A DNA stretch of 64,000 bases. Source: Brachybacterium paraconglomeratum (GTDB lineage: Bacteria > Actinomycetota > Actinomycetes > Actinomycetales > Dermabacteraceae). The DNA lies in assembly GCF_003994255.1 (NCBI RefSeq), contig NZ_ML133853.1, positions 1-64,000 of the forward strand. The letters run 5' to 3'. Below are positions 53,773-62,299 of the stretch, piece after piece. The notes beneath the pieces are model-generated. The model was given only the letters and a program-made list of their open reading frames with translations. It had not been told where the DNA came from and ran no database searches. How positions within the stretch are numbered: position 1 is the stretch's first letter; each line of letters opens with the position of its first letter. Both the position numbers and the translations under genes were made by a program.

Positions 53773-55209
53773 ATGGTCGAACTGGTAGCGCTGAGGAAGA
53801 CGAACGAGGTGGCGGCCTACGTCCGCGCCTCCATGGACCGCAAAGGCGACCGCTGGACGGTCGATACACAACTGAGGAAGATCAGGGCATTGGCCGAGGC
53901 CAAGGACTGGAACGTGGTCGAGGTCTACGAGGACAACGCGGTGTCGGCGACGAAGAAGCGTCGAGCTGGCACCCGCTGGGCCGAGATGTTGGACGACGCC
54001 CGAGCAGGTCGATTCTCGATGGTCGTCGCCGTGGACATGGACCGACTGCTGCGGAGCACGAAGGACCTCAACACGCTGATCGACCTCGGCCTGCGCGTCG
54101 TCACAGTGGACGGCGAGATCGACCTCTCGACGGCCGACGGAGAGTTCCGAGCGACGATGCTCGCCGCTCTCGCCCGGTTCGAGGCTCGACGCAAGGCGGA
54201 GCGGCAGATCAGGTCGAACGAGCGCCGCCGCGCCGAAGGCATCCCGGCGTCCACCTGGAAGGCGTTCGGTTGGACGAGGGAGGGCGAGCTGATCGAGGAG
54301 GAGGCCGCCGCAGTTCGGCGGGCCTTCGATGCGTTCCTCGGGGAGCCGTCGCTGTCGATCCGTCGCATCCGGGAGGACTTGAACAGCGCTGGCCACCTCA
54401 CCGCCCGCGGGTCGGAGTTCTCCGTCGATGCTGTGCGGTATCTGCTGGCGAACTCGCTCTACGCTGGCTTCATCCGCCACTACAAGACCGGCGAGCTGTA
54501 CCCGGTGCAGGGCGAGGCGTTCCCGCCCATCGTCGGCGAGCAGACGTGGCGGGCCGCGGTGGCGAAGCTGGAGGACAACGTGCGGAGGTCGGCGAGGCAG
54601 GGCAATCAGCCGAAGTACCTCCTGTCCACGATCGGCCTCTGTGGGAAGTGCGGTGCGACGCTCGTCTCGGGGACGAACAGCCGCAAGCAGCCGACGTATC
54701 GCTGTGGAGAGCACTTCCACCTCACGCGCCAGCGCGAGCCCGTCGATGCGATGGTCACCGAGGCGGTGCTCACCCGCCTGTCGTCCGTGGACGTGCACGA
54801 CCTCGTGATGCCGCAGGAAGCCGCCGGGCCGGATCGCGAGGAACTGCTGACCGAACGGAACGCCCTGGTCGAGCGGGTGAAGGAGCTGAGCCCGCTGCTG
54901 CGCGACATCCATCAGCCGGTCCTGGAGATCACGGCGGCGATCAACGACGTGAAGGCTCGCATCGACGAGATCGACGCGGAGCTGCTCGACCGCTCGGTGT
55001 CGGTGGCGGCGAAGCTGCTGGCGGAGGTCGATGAGCCGGTCGGCACCGCGGAGCGCCGCGAGGTTGTCGAGTCGAAGTGGAAGGCGTTGGACATGGACCG
55101 TCGCCGGATGCTCGTGGACGAGCTGGTGACGGTGACCATCGAGCCCATCATGCCGGGTCACGTGAAGTTCGACCCCGATCTCGTGCGGATCGAGCCGAGA
55201 CGCGACTGA
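53773..55209 (+). CDS. Large serine recombinase (integrase of the element)
   Basis: 478 residues. Resolvase-type catalytic domain with nucleophile S20 in AAYVRASMDRKGD and the conserved DMDRLLRS, followed by the recombinase domain (KAFGWTREGELIEEEAAAV), a zinc-ribbon (CGKCGATLV and YRCG), and a C-terminal coiled-coil region (about 360-430). It is adjacent to attL, as expected, and would catalyse integration and, with a directionality factor, excision. The coiled-coil is shorter than in phiC31. Confidence 0.95.
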   Translation: MVELVALRKTNEVAAYVRASMDRKGDRWTVDTQLRKIRALAEAKDWNVVEVYEDNAVSATKKRRAGTRWAEMLDDARAGRFSMVVAVDMDRLLRSTKDLNTLIDLGLRVVTVDGEIDLSTADGEFRATMLAALARFEARRKAERQIRSNERRRAEGIPASTWKAFGWTREGELIEEEAAAVRRAFDAFLGEPSLSIRRIREDLNSAGHLTARGSEFSVDAVRYLLANSLYAGFIRHYKTGELYPVQGEAFPPIVGEQTWRAAVAKLEDNVRRSARQGNQPKYLLSTIGLCGKCGATLVSGTNSRKQPTYRCGEHFHLTRQREPVDAMVTEAVLTRLSSVDVHDLVMPQEAAGPDREELLTERNALVERVKELSPLLRDIHQPVLEITAAINDVKARIDEIDAELLDRSVSVAAKLLAEVDEPVGTAERREVVESKWKALDMDRRRMLVDELVTVTIEPIMPGHVKFDPDLVRIEPRRD

Positions 55210-55211
55210 CT

Positions 55212-55251
55212 CATGACTCGACTCGTCATTGCACTGGTGAGTCGAGTCATG
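55212..55251 (+). terminator. Terminator hairpin of the recombinase gene
   Basis: A 13-bp perfect stem (catgactcgactc with its complement) and a 14-nt loop, starting 2 bp after the stop codon. Confidence 0.75.
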
Positions 55252-55390
55252 GAAGAATGGTTGCAGACAAGAAGATCCCACCGGGGCCGCGACTTAGAAG
55301 CGCGGGGTTCTGCTCCCGGATGAGTAGCCGGTCAAACAGCCCAACTACCGTGGCGGGGAACCGGAAGATACTCATGTCTGAGGACTTCCG

Positions 55391-55603
55391 ATGTCTGTCG
55401 TTATCGACGTTCCCCGCGCATCCGCGCTCGTCCGCCCTGGCCTCGATCAGGGCTCCGCTCCTTCTCCGCAGGCAGACGGTCACGATCCCGTCATCGCCGC
55501 CGCCCGCGCCGCTGGCCGCCGAGCCGGTGAACGCCTGGCACTCACTCCGCTGACCCCGCGCCAGCGCGCCGCCGTTGCCTCTGTGATGGGCGGTGGTCGC
55601 TGA
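55391..55603 (+). CDS. Small unknown protein of the element
   Basis: 70 residues from ATG 55391 with a gagga ribosome site. Its C-terminus (LTPLTPRQRAAVASVMGGGR) is helical and basic. It overlaps the next gene start (TGATG). No family recognised; possible roles include copy control or an excision factor. Confidence 0.5.
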   Translation: MSVVIDVPRASALVRPGLDQGSAPSPQADGHDPVIAAARAAGRRAGERLALTPLTPRQRAAVASVMGGGR

Positions 55604-55851
55604 TGAGCGCGAACTCCGCCGCCTTCGATCACTTGACCGGCTTCCGCTGGCGTCAGGGCGACCCGTCCCTCGCCGACGCCGAGGCCCAGCTCTACGACCT
55701 CGGCGTGCTCCGCTCCGTGCTGGAGGAGGCCGTCGAGATCGCCGTCGCCGACGCCCGAGCCGATGGGGTGACCTGGGCCAGGATCGGCGACGCCCTCGGC
55801 GTCACGCATCAGGCTGTCATCAAGCGCTACGGCCGGGGCGGTGGTCGCTGA
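55603..55851 (+). CDS. Small helix-turn-helix protein of the element
   Basis: 82 residues from ATG 55603. VTWARIGDALGVTHQAVIKR near the C-terminus is a good helix-turn-helix, preceded by a helical acidic region. It may regulate rep, mob or int genes or act as directionality factor. Its stop again overlaps a downstream start (TGATG). Confidence 0.65.
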   Translation: MSANSAAFDHLTGFRWRQGDPSLADAEAQLYDLGVLRSVLEEAVEIAVADARADGVTWARIGDALGVTHQAVIKRYGRGGGR

Positions 55852-56210
55852 TGCACGCCGACACCCGCGACCTCAGCACCACTCCCGTCGACCTGACCCC
55901 GCCCGGAGGGCCTGGCCTGGCACCCGCCGAAGGCGGGCTGCCCGTCGTCGTGATGGCTGCCCGTAGCCGTGCTTCGCACACCAAGAGTTACGAGACCCTC
56001 ATTCGTTCCTACGGGCGCGGCAAGGGCTTGTCGATTGCCGCGCCTTGCAACAACATGCCTGGTCAGCGGCCTGTTCCGCCCTCGCTCCGTCGCGTGGTCC
56101 CGCGGGATCATTTGGGGTCTCATTTGGGGGTCAATAGGGGGTCATTTAGGCGCCGCACTCCCTCTGAGGGCCTCCGCGCCGCCCGCGACGAGGGTGGTCG
56201 CCGTGGCTAA
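55851..56210 (+). CDS. Doubtful ORF upstream of rep, containing iteron-like DNA
   Basis: 119 codons opened by the TGATG overlap at 55851. The first 30 codons look coding, but the later part is compositionally odd and runs through the direct repeats at 56106-56150, so the region may instead be a replication origin. The ORF overlaps the rep start by 8 bp. Low confidence as a protein. Confidence 0.3.
   Translation: MHADTRDLSTTPVDLTPPGGPGLAPAEGGLPVVVMAARSRASHTKSYETLIRSYGRGKGLSIAAPCNNMPGQRPVPPSLRRVVPRDHLGSHLGVNRGSFRRRTPSEGLRAARDEGGRRG
56106..56150 (+). repeat. Iteron-like direct repeats, possible replication origin
   Basis: Four tandem units of about 11-13 bp share the pattern tcatttgggg-gtc (tcatttggggtc, tcatttgggggtc, tcaatagggggtc, tcatttagg). 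They sit about 50 bp upstream of the Rep start, where Rep-binding iterons are usually found. They are unusually G-run rich compared with nearby DNA. Confidence 0.45.
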
Positions 56211-57615
56211 GCAGGAGAACAACCCGACGAGCATCGGTCTCACGCAGTACCTCGATCCGTCGTACTGGACCTGGGCCGCCGACGATCCGACCGGAGCCGC
56301 GCTGCTCCAGCAGGGAGCCAGGGCGATCCTCGCCTACGTGGTGCAGCGGCTCGAGGCTATCGGCTGCGAGGTCACCGAGGCCTACGGCATCGTGCACGAC
56401 AAGGACGAGCGCGAGGTCTGGAGCGACACGGAGAAAGCCCTCGTGGTCGAGCCGAAGCCGGATCACTTGCACGCGGTGATCAAGTTCGCAAGTCGTGCGA
56501 AGAGCGCTCCGCTGGATCGGCTCGCGTTCGGCATCGGCGTCGAGCCCCAGTACGTCGAGAAGCCGGGTCGCGGACGGTACGCCTTCGACAACATGCTGTC
56601 GTATCTGACGCACGTGAAGTACGCCGACAAGCACCAGTACGCGCCGTCGGAGGTCGCCACGGTGCGCGGGCCGGACTACCTCGGCATCGACGCGCAGCGC
56701 CGCGAGACGTGGCTCAAGGGCCGCGCCCACGTGAAGAAGAAGGTCGTCGCCGAGAACTTCGAGGACATGCGCGAGCGGGTGCTCCAGGGCGAGATCACTC
56801 GCGACCAGATCATGCTCACGGACGAGCTGTTCGATATCTACTCGCGGCATCAGCGGGAGATCGACGACGCGCTGTCGGCCTACGGTCAGCGCCGCGCGTA
56901 CCGGGCGGCGGCGAAGCTGCGCGCCGGTGTCTTCTCGACGCATGTCGTGTTCGTCCATGGGGATGCCGGGATCGGCAAGACGCGGTTCGCCACGGACTTC
57001 ATCACGTCGGCGATCGACGCGGCGAACGCCCACGGCGAGGGGTGGCAGGTCTACCGGGCCGCGACGGGGAACCCTCTCGATGACTGGCGGGGCGAGGAGG
57101 TGCTGCTGCTGGACGATCTGCGGGCTTCGGCAATGGACGCGAACGACTGGTTGCTGCTGCTCGATCCGTACAACGCCTCGCCCGCGAAGGCACGCTACAA
57201 GAACAAGGGCGAGGTGGCTCCGCGGCTGATCGTCATCACGGCCACCATCGAGCCAGTGGAATTCTTCTTCTACGCACGCCAGAAGGGCAATGTGGACGAG
57301 GCGCTGGACCAGTTCATCCGTCGCCTGGCGTCGGTGGTGAAGGTATTCCGGGCCGACGACATCAACCGCTACCTCGTGCAGCACATCGGGAAGATCGAGC
57401 CCTACGAGTGGCATCAGTGCAGCGTTCCGACCGCCGCGCACACGCCCGGTATGTACGGCAACGCGTACCACCAGAACGTCGGGTCGCGGGAACTGACCTA
57501 CGGCCCGGAGACCTCGGCCGAACATGATGCGGAGGGCGCGGTTGCTGAGCTGCTGGGTGGGCTCGCGGTGCGTAGCCCGGACGTGCCGCTGGCGCTGATC
57601 GGAGGTGCCGCATGA
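56203..57615 (+). CDS. Plasmid-type replication initiator (HUH endonuclease plus ATPase domain)
   Basis: 470 residues from GTG 56203. The N-terminal origin-binding domain has the HUH motif HLH at 88-90 (PDHLHAVIKF) and FDNMLSYLTHVKYADK with a candidate catalytic Tyr. Walker A is GDAGIGKT (253-260) and Walker B VLLLDDLR. The combined pattern resembles the Rep_2 family (PF01719) of small plasmids of Firmicutes and Bifidobacterium. Its presence in a chromosomal element suggests plasmid origin or autonomous replication after excision. Confidence 0.85.
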   Translation: MAKQENNPTSIGLTQYLDPSYWTWAADDPTGAALLQQGARAILAYVVQRLEAIGCEVTEAYGIVHDKDEREVWSDTEKALVVEPKPDHLHAVIKFASRAKSAPLDRLAFGIGVEPQYVEKPGRGRYAFDNMLSYLTHVKYADKHQYAPSEVATVRGPDYLGIDAQRRETWLKGRAHVKKKVVAENFEDMRERVLQGEITRDQIMLTDELFDIYSRHQREIDDALSAYGQRRAYRAAAKLRAGVFSTHVVFVHGDAGIGKTRFATDFITSAIDAANAHGEGWQVYRAATGNPLDDWRGEEVLLLDDLRASAMDANDWLLLLDPYNASPAKARYKNKGEVAPRLIVITATIEPVEFFFYARQKGNVDEALDQFIRRLASVVKVFRADDINRYLVQHIGKIEPYEWHQCSVPTAAHTPGMYGNAYHQNVGSRELTYGPETSAEHDAEGAVAELLGGLAVRSPDVPLALIGGAA

Positions 57616-58202
57616 GCACCGAACGCGATGCGCTCTTCCAGGGGGTCGAGGGGGCCGGAGGCCCCTCGCAAGCAGCCGGGGAGGACATGAGCGCCAGCGA
57701 AACGTCCGACACGGCTACTGCTTGCCACTCTGGCGTACAGGTGGAGCAGCAGGCCGACTCCCGGGTGAACACCGGTCGGGCTGATGCGGAGGCTGTGCGG
57801 CAGAGTCACGGCGGCGCGGAGCGTCGTCGTGGCGGCGGCGGGCGGCTCGATACGCGCTTCGATGACGCCACGCTCGGGGCGCTTCGCACTCGTGCGGAGC
57901 GGCTCGGGCTGGCTCCGAGCACGTGGGTGCGGGCCGTCGTGCGCGATGCGCTCCATGCATCTCGGAGCGAGGAGCTGGACGCCGCCGTGGCCGCGCACCT
58001 GCTCGGGGTCGAGGAGCGCGTGCAGGCGTCTGCTGATGCTCGGGAGCTGGCCGCCCAGGTGCGCCCGCTGGCGATCAACGTCAACGACCTGGACCGCCGT
58101 GCTCGCGCGGGTGAGCCGGTGTCGCTGTCGGCGGAGGTGCCCGAGCTGATCGAGCTGCTCCGCGAGATCCGCGCCCTGCTCGGTGATCGGGCGGCCTCAT
58201 GA
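57612..58202 (+). CDS. MobC-like relaxosome accessory protein
   Basis: 196 residues; the start overlaps the rep stop (ATGA) and the end overlaps mobA (ATGA). After a disordered polar N-terminus, the core LDTRFDDATLGALRTRAERL reads as a ribbon-helix-helix-like MobC domain, with NVNDLDRRARAG and ELLREIRALLG following. MobC proteins help the relaxase open oriT. The oriT is probably nearby, but I could not place it. Confidence 0.78.
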   Translation: MSTERDALFQGVEGAGGPSQAAGEDMSASETSDTATACHSGVQVEQQADSRVNTGRADAEAVRQSHGGAERRRGGGGRLDTRFDDATLGALRTRAERLGLAPSTWVRAVVRDALHASRSEELDAAVAAHLLGVEERVQASADARELAAQVRPLAINVNDLDRRARAGEPVSLSAEVPELIELLREIRALLGDRAAS

Positions 58203-59485
58203 GCACGACGCATTACAGTCCGAGCGCCAGCGCCGCCGACACCGAGCGCTACATCCGGGGCAAGGAGGACGAGCGCGGGGTCGCGATCACGTGCGATGTT
58301 CCGGGAGGCCCCGGCGCGTTCTCGGCGCGCGCCCGCGCGCTCACCCAGAACACGAAGCGCGACGTCGAGGCGCTGCACTACAGGCAGTCGTTCAGCGACG
58401 AGGAGTTCGACCCGAAGAATCCGGAGGACGTGCAGCGGGTGAACGATCTGGGCTATCAACTCGCGAAGAAGATGCACCCAGATTCCGACTGCCTCGTGGT
58501 CAGTCATGTGGACGGACGCGGGAAGAAGCCGCACAACCACATCTTGGTCATCAACCACAGCAATCGGACGGGAAGAGCGCTCAGCGACTACCGCACGTTC
58601 CACGACCGCAAGGCCGGGAACCAGCGGGGCGTTCAGTCAGCGAACGACGAACTCATGCGCGAGCACGGTCTCTCGGTCGTGAAGCGTCTGGAGCACGCAC
58701 CGAAGGACTGGGAGCTGCGCCGCGAGGACTTCGCCGAGGGCGGGCTCGACCGCGAGATGGGCGACCGGATGAGCGCCGCCCTGGCTGATCCCCGTGCGGT
58801 GGACAAGGCCGGTCTCGAAGCGGTGATCGAGGAGCAGAACCAGCAGCTCGGCGATGACGGGGAGCGGGTGCCGCGGATGCGGTTGCACAGCCCCGTCAGC
58901 AAGAAGGGCAAGCGCGCCGGGCAGGAGACCTGGACGCTCTACATCGAGGACCGCCGCGGCGAGTCCGGACGCGCCGAGCGCCGCAAGCGCGCGAGCGCAC
59001 TCTCGGCGGACTTCACCCCGGAGGGCGCGCAGGCGTTCTTCGACTATCACCAGCAGCAGGAGGAGCAGGAACATGAGCGCAGCGCTCGACAGGCTGAAGC
59101 AGCAGAACGCGCAGAGCGGATCGCAGCAGCAGCTCGACAGTCCGGAGACGATGGAGGCGTTGACCTCGATCCTCGCCGCCGTCGAGGCGCAGAACGCGAG
59201 GCTCGACCGGCTGGCCGAGCAGCAGAAGAAGCTCGCAGGGTTCGTGAAGGTCATGGACGAGGAGACGACGAGGCGGCTGGAGCGGATCACGGCCTCGGCG
59301 TCGACCTCCTCGCCCTCCAGCGACGCGTCCGCGAGGATCGCGAGTATCGAGAGCAGGCTGAACGAGATCGCGAGCACGCTCGGCGAGTTCGCGCAGAGTC
59401 TCAACGGCGAGAGCTTGAACGCCGCGTCGCAGAGCTTGGTCGCGGAGGCGCAGAGGAATCACGCGGCTACGGCATCGGCGATTGA
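58199..59485 (+). CDS. MobA-type relaxase
   Basis: 428 residues. The relaxase core of about 270 residues includes a Tyr near the N-terminus and the three-His metal site H103, H112 and H114 (VSHVDGRGKKPHNHILVIN). A charged coiled-coil tail (Glu/Arg-rich) follows, and from base 59073 it is read in a different frame by the mobB-like gene. It nicks oriT and leads single-stranded DNA into a helper transfer channel. Coupled to mobC by ATGA. Confidence 0.85.
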   Translation: MSTTHYSPSASAADTERYIRGKEDERGVAITCDVPGGPGAFSARARALTQNTKRDVEALHYRQSFSDEEFDPKNPEDVQRVNDLGYQLAKKMHPDSDCLVVSHVDGRGKKPHNHILVINHSNRTGRALSDYRTFHDRKAGNQRGVQSANDELMREHGLSVVKRLEHAPKDWELRREDFAEGGLDREMGDRMSAALADPRAVDKAGLEAVIEEQNQQLGDDGERVPRMRLHSPVSKKGKRAGQETWTLYIEDRRGESGRAERRKRASALSADFTPEGAQAFFDYHQQQEEQEHERSARQAEAAERAERIAAAARQSGDDGGVDLDPRRRRGAEREARPAGRAAEEARRVREGHGRGDDEAAGADHGLGVDLLALQRRVREDREYREQAERDREHARRVRAESQRRELERRVAELGRGGAEESRGYGIGD

Positions 59486-59975
59486 GGGGCTCAAGGCGCA
59501 GGCCGCGGCGAACCAGAAGCTCGTCAGCCAGGTCGGCGGCGCGGTGCAGCGGATCGAAAAGCGCACCGAGGAGCGAGTCGTGAAGGCCGTCGAACAGGTC
59601 GCCGGGGAGGCGTCTGCCACGATCGCGGCAAACCTCGACGCATCGAACGAGCGCGCCGAGCGGATCATCGCTGCCACGGCGAAGCTGGAGGCCCGTCAGC
59701 TCTGGTCGGCCGCCGCCGCGATGTGCCTCGCACTCCTGCCGGTGGTGGTGGTCGTCGCCGGGCTCTGGATGGGCATCGCTGGGCTCATCACAGGCGCTCA
59801 GTGGGCGCTGGACGTGGACGGTAGCGTGTGGCTCGGGATCGGGCGCTGGCTCGTGATCGCCGCGGGCCTCGCGGCGGCCGGCTACGGGGTCTTCGCGTCC
59901 GTCCGCTGGGTTGCTGGCCTCGTGGAGACCTGGAAGGGTCGCGGGATGCCGACGTGGCCGAACTGGCGACGATGA
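59073..59975 (+). CDS. MobB-like membrane-anchored coiled-coil protein overlapping mobA
   Basis: 300 residues from ATG 59073, which has an excellent ribosome site (aggaggagcaggaac) inside mobA. The first 413 bp overlap the mobA 3' end in another frame. The protein is a long coiled coil (about 1-200) followed by two membrane helices (MCLALLPVVVVVAGLWMGI and WLVIAAGLAAAGYGVFAS). MobB genes nested in mobA are known from ColE1 and RSF1010, where MobB tethers the relaxosome to the membrane. Only the architecture is shared. Confidence 0.75.
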   Translation: MSAALDRLKQQNAQSGSQQQLDSPETMEALTSILAAVEAQNARLDRLAEQQKKLAGFVKVMDEETTRRLERITASASTSSPSSDASARIASIESRLNEIASTLGEFAQSLNGESLNAASQSLVAEAQRNHAATASAIEGLKAQAAANQKLVSQVGGAVQRIEKRTEERVVKAVEQVAGEASATIAANLDASNERAERIIAATAKLEARQLWSAAAAMCLALLPVVVVVAGLWMGIAGLITGAQWALDVDGSVWLGIGRWLVIAAGLAAAGYGVFASVRWVAGLVETWKGRGMPTWPNWRR

Positions 59976-59989
59976 CTGGAGCCACTCGA

Positions 59990-60011
59990 ACTACTGACCC
60001 CGGTCAGTAGT
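59990..60011 (-). terminator. Small palindrome at the end of the mer operon
   Basis: actactgacc-cc-ggtcagtagt, a perfect 10-bp stem that includes the stop codon of the small membrane gene. It faces the mobB-like gene and may end both transcripts. Confidence 0.5.
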
Positions 60012-60293
60012 CGAACGATTGCCGCAGCAGCCGGTCGAGCGACGTCGGTGCCGCCGCAGTCGCCGGAGGACGATCGCCGCTGTGACGGCCACCCCGACTG
60101 CGATCCCGGCACCGATGAGCCAAGGGTTGCCGAGGAAACCTCCGATACCTGCGAGGGCTCCGCCCGCGGCGAGGAGAGGCAGGCCGCAGCAGATCAGCAG
60201 CGGAAGCGCGCAGCATGCCAACAGGAGCAAGCCCGTCCCAGCACCGACAAGCACGCCCGCGCGATGCGAGTCGTGGTCCTTATCGCCGCTCAT
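59991..60293 (-). CDS. Small Cys-pair membrane protein of the mer operon (possible Hg2+ transporter)
   Basis: 100 residues from ATG 60293 (gagagga ribosome site). Two hydrophobic regions are present: the first holds two Cys-Cys pairs (LLACCALPLLICCGLP), the second has none (PWLIGAGIAVGVAVTAAIVL). A basic tail ends with a further CC. MerT and related transporters use a Cys pair in their first helix. The gene is 51 bp downstream of merA. I call it a compact MerT/MerF-like transporter, with moderate confidence. Confidence 0.7.
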   Translation of the reverse strand: MSGDKDHDSHRAGVLVGAGTGLLLLACCALPLLICCGLPLLAAGGALAGIGGFLGNPWLIGAGIAVGVAVTAAIVLRRLRRHRRRSTGCCGNRSTTDRGQ

Positions 60294-60344
60294 CGTCTGT
60301 TCCTCTCCCAGCTGAGCGTTCCCCCCGATTGTCTGCGTGCGCGT

Positions 60345-61769
60345 TCACGCGCAGCACGACAGGAGCGACGGATCGGTGGTGAAGGCCTTGGCGGCGATCC
60401 GGATGCCCTCGGCCATGGTCAGGTAGGGGGCCCAGGCGTCGGCGACCTCGGCGACCGTCTTGCCGAGCACGTGGACCCCGGCGGCGGCGAGCTCGCCGGC
60501 GTCCTTGGCGACGGCGGTGATGCCGAGAATCTTCCCGGTGTCGGCGTCCACGACGATCTTGACGAAGCCGCGGGTGTCGCGGTTGACCAGTGCGCGGGGC
60601 ACGTGGTGCAGCGGCAGGACGCGGCAGTCGCAGCGGATCCCGGCGGCGACGACGTCCTTCTCGGTCATCCCGACCGCGCCGATCGCCGGGCCGGTGAACG
60701 TCACCCTCGGCAGTCGGGCGTAGTCCACGGCCCGGTCGGCGTCGGCGAACGCGTTCTCGGCGACGAGGGTGCCGTGGTGGGCGGCGACGTAGACGAACTC
60801 GGGGTGGCCGGTCACGTCGCCCGCGGCCCAGATCCGCGGGTGGGAGGACTGCATCCGGTCGGAGACGACCACCTCGCCGAGGTCCCCGGTCTCGACCCCG
60901 ACCCTGTCGAGGCCGAGCCCGTCGGTGACCGGTCGTCGTCCGAGGGCGACGAGCACCTGGTCGGCGCGGAACTCCTCCCGCCCCCCGGCGACGTCCGCGG
61001 TGACGACGGCCTGCCCGGTCGCGGCGTCGCGGGACACCCGCGTCGGCAGCGCGCGGCGGACCACCCGGATGCCCTCGTCGGCGAACACCTCCTCCAGCGT
61101 CCTGGACACCTCCGGCTCCTCCTTCGACGCGAGCCGGGACCGGACCAGCACGGTGACCTGGGAGCCGAGCCGGGCGAACAGCTGCGCCTGCTCCAGGGCG
61201 ACGTAGCCGCCGCCGAGCACGAGCAGGGACTCAGGGAGTTCGGTCAGCTCCATCGCCGTGGTCGAGGTCAGGTACCCGGTCTCGTCCAGGCCGTCGATCG
61301 GCGGGGCCCACGGCCGAGAGCCGGTCGCCACCAGGAAGTGCCCGGCCTCGATCGTCTCGGAGCTGCCGTCGTCCCCGGCGACCTGGAGGACCGGAGCGTC
61401 GGGGGTGCCGGCGAACGCGGCGTCGCCGCGGCGGACGGCCCACCCGTAGGAGTCGGCGACGTCGGCGTACTTCTCGCCCCGCAGCGACTCGACCAGCGCC
61501 TGCTTCCCGGCGATCAGGGCGGGCATGTCCACCGGCCCCGCCGTCGTCGCGATCCCCGGGAACCGGTCGGCGGCGTCGGCCGCGGAGTGCCGTGCGTCGG
61601 CCGCGGCGATCAGGGCCTTCGACGGCACGCAGCCGGTGTTCACGCAGGTGCCGCCCAGCGTCCCGCGCTCGATCATCACCACCGACTTGCCGAGCGTGGT
61701 CGCGCGGATCGCGGCGGCGAACGCACCACCGCCCGATCCGATGATGGCGAGGTCGTACTTCGTGGGCAT
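60345..61769 (-). CDS. merA: Mercuric reductase
   Basis: 474 residues from ATG 61769 (caggag). The redox-active pair is C42 and C47 in GGTCVNTGCVPSK, the NAD(P)H and FAD motifs are present (IIGSGGGAFAAAI; GRRPVTDGLGLD), and the C-terminal C472-C473 that hand Hg2+ to the active site are intact (LLSCCA). It lacks the N-terminal heavy-metal-binding (MerP-like) domain carried by many MerA proteins. It reduces Hg2+ to volatile Hg0 with NADPH. Divergent from merR. Confidence 0.93.
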   Translation of the reverse strand: MPTKYDLAIIGSGGGAFAAAIRATTLGKSVVMIERGTLGGTCVNTGCVPSKALIAAADARHSAADAADRFPGIATTAGPVDMPALIAGKQALVESLRGEKYADVADSYGWAVRRGDAAFAGTPDAPVLQVAGDDGSSETIEAGHFLVATGSRPWAPPIDGLDETGYLTSTTAMELTELPESLLVLGGGYVALEQAQLFARLGSQVTVLVRSRLASKEEPEVSRTLEEVFADEGIRVVRRALPTRVSRDAATGQAVVTADVAGGREEFRADQVLVALGRRPVTDGLGLDRVGVETGDLGEVVVSDRMQSSHPRIWAAGDVTGHPEFVYVAAHHGTLVAENAFADADRAVDYARLPRVTFTGPAIGAVGMTEKDVVAAGIRCDCRVLPLHHVPRALVNRDTRGFVKIVVDADTGKILGITAVAKDAGELAAAGVHVLGKTVAEVADAWAPYLTMAEGIRIAAKAFTTDPSLLSCCA

Positions 61770-61811
61770 CGCAGCTCCTGTCAACACTTGGTCTTCCGGT
61801 CTGTCTCAGCC

Positions 61812-61843
61812 ATACTGGACCTTCCAGTGCAGGGGAAGGTCAA
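61812..61843 (-). promoter_or_regulatory. MerR-type operator/promoter between merA and merR
   Basis: On the minus strand, TTGACC (-35; 61838-61843) and CAGTAT (-10; 61812-61817) are separated by 20 bp, the stretched spacing typical of MerR promoters. The spacer holds the perfect dyad accttcc-N8-ggaaggt (61819-61840). Confidence 0.8.
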
Positions 61844-61876
61844 GAGGACTTCTGCCGAAAGAAGAGGGGGCCTGCG

Positions 61877-62266
61877 ATGCGCATCGGGGAACTCGCCGAG
61901 CGGGCGGGAACGACGGCGAAGACGCTGCGGTTCTACGAGGAGCAGGGCCTGCTGCCGCCGGCCGAGCGCACGCCGTCCGGATACCGCGACTACGCGCCCG
62001 AGACGGCCGCCCGGATCGACTTCGTCCACCGCGGCCAGGCCGCGGGCCTCACCCTCGCCCAGATCCGCCAGATCCTCGACATCCGCGACGACGGCGCTGC
62101 TCCCTGCGAGCACGTGCGCGACCTCCTCGACGCACGCCTCGCCGAGATCGAGCAGCAGATCGCCCAGCTCGCCGCGCTGCGCGACACCATCACCGAGCTC
62201 AGACGCGACGCCGCGCAGCCCGACCCCGACTCGTGCAGCGCGGACCAGGTCTGCCGGTACCTGTAA
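61877..62266 (+). CDS. merR: MerR-family mercury-responsive regulator
   Basis: 129 residues. Winged helix-turn-helix MRIGELAERAGTTAKTLRFYEE, then the dimerisation helix. The effector cysteines C77, C120 and C126 occupy positions comparable to C82/C117/C126 of Tn501 MerR (APCEHVRDLL; DSCSADQVCRYL). It would repress without metal and activate merA with Hg2+ by untwisting the promoter. Divergent from merA. Confidence 0.9.
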   Translation: MRIGELAERAGTTAKTLRFYEEQGLLPPAERTPSGYRDYAPETAARIDFVHRGQAAGLTLAQIRQILDIRDDGAAPCEHVRDLLDARLAEIEQQIAQLAALRDTITELRRDAAQPDPDSCSADQVCRYL

Positions 62267-62299
62267 ACGGCAGAGCCGGTCGCACCAACGCCACAAGCC

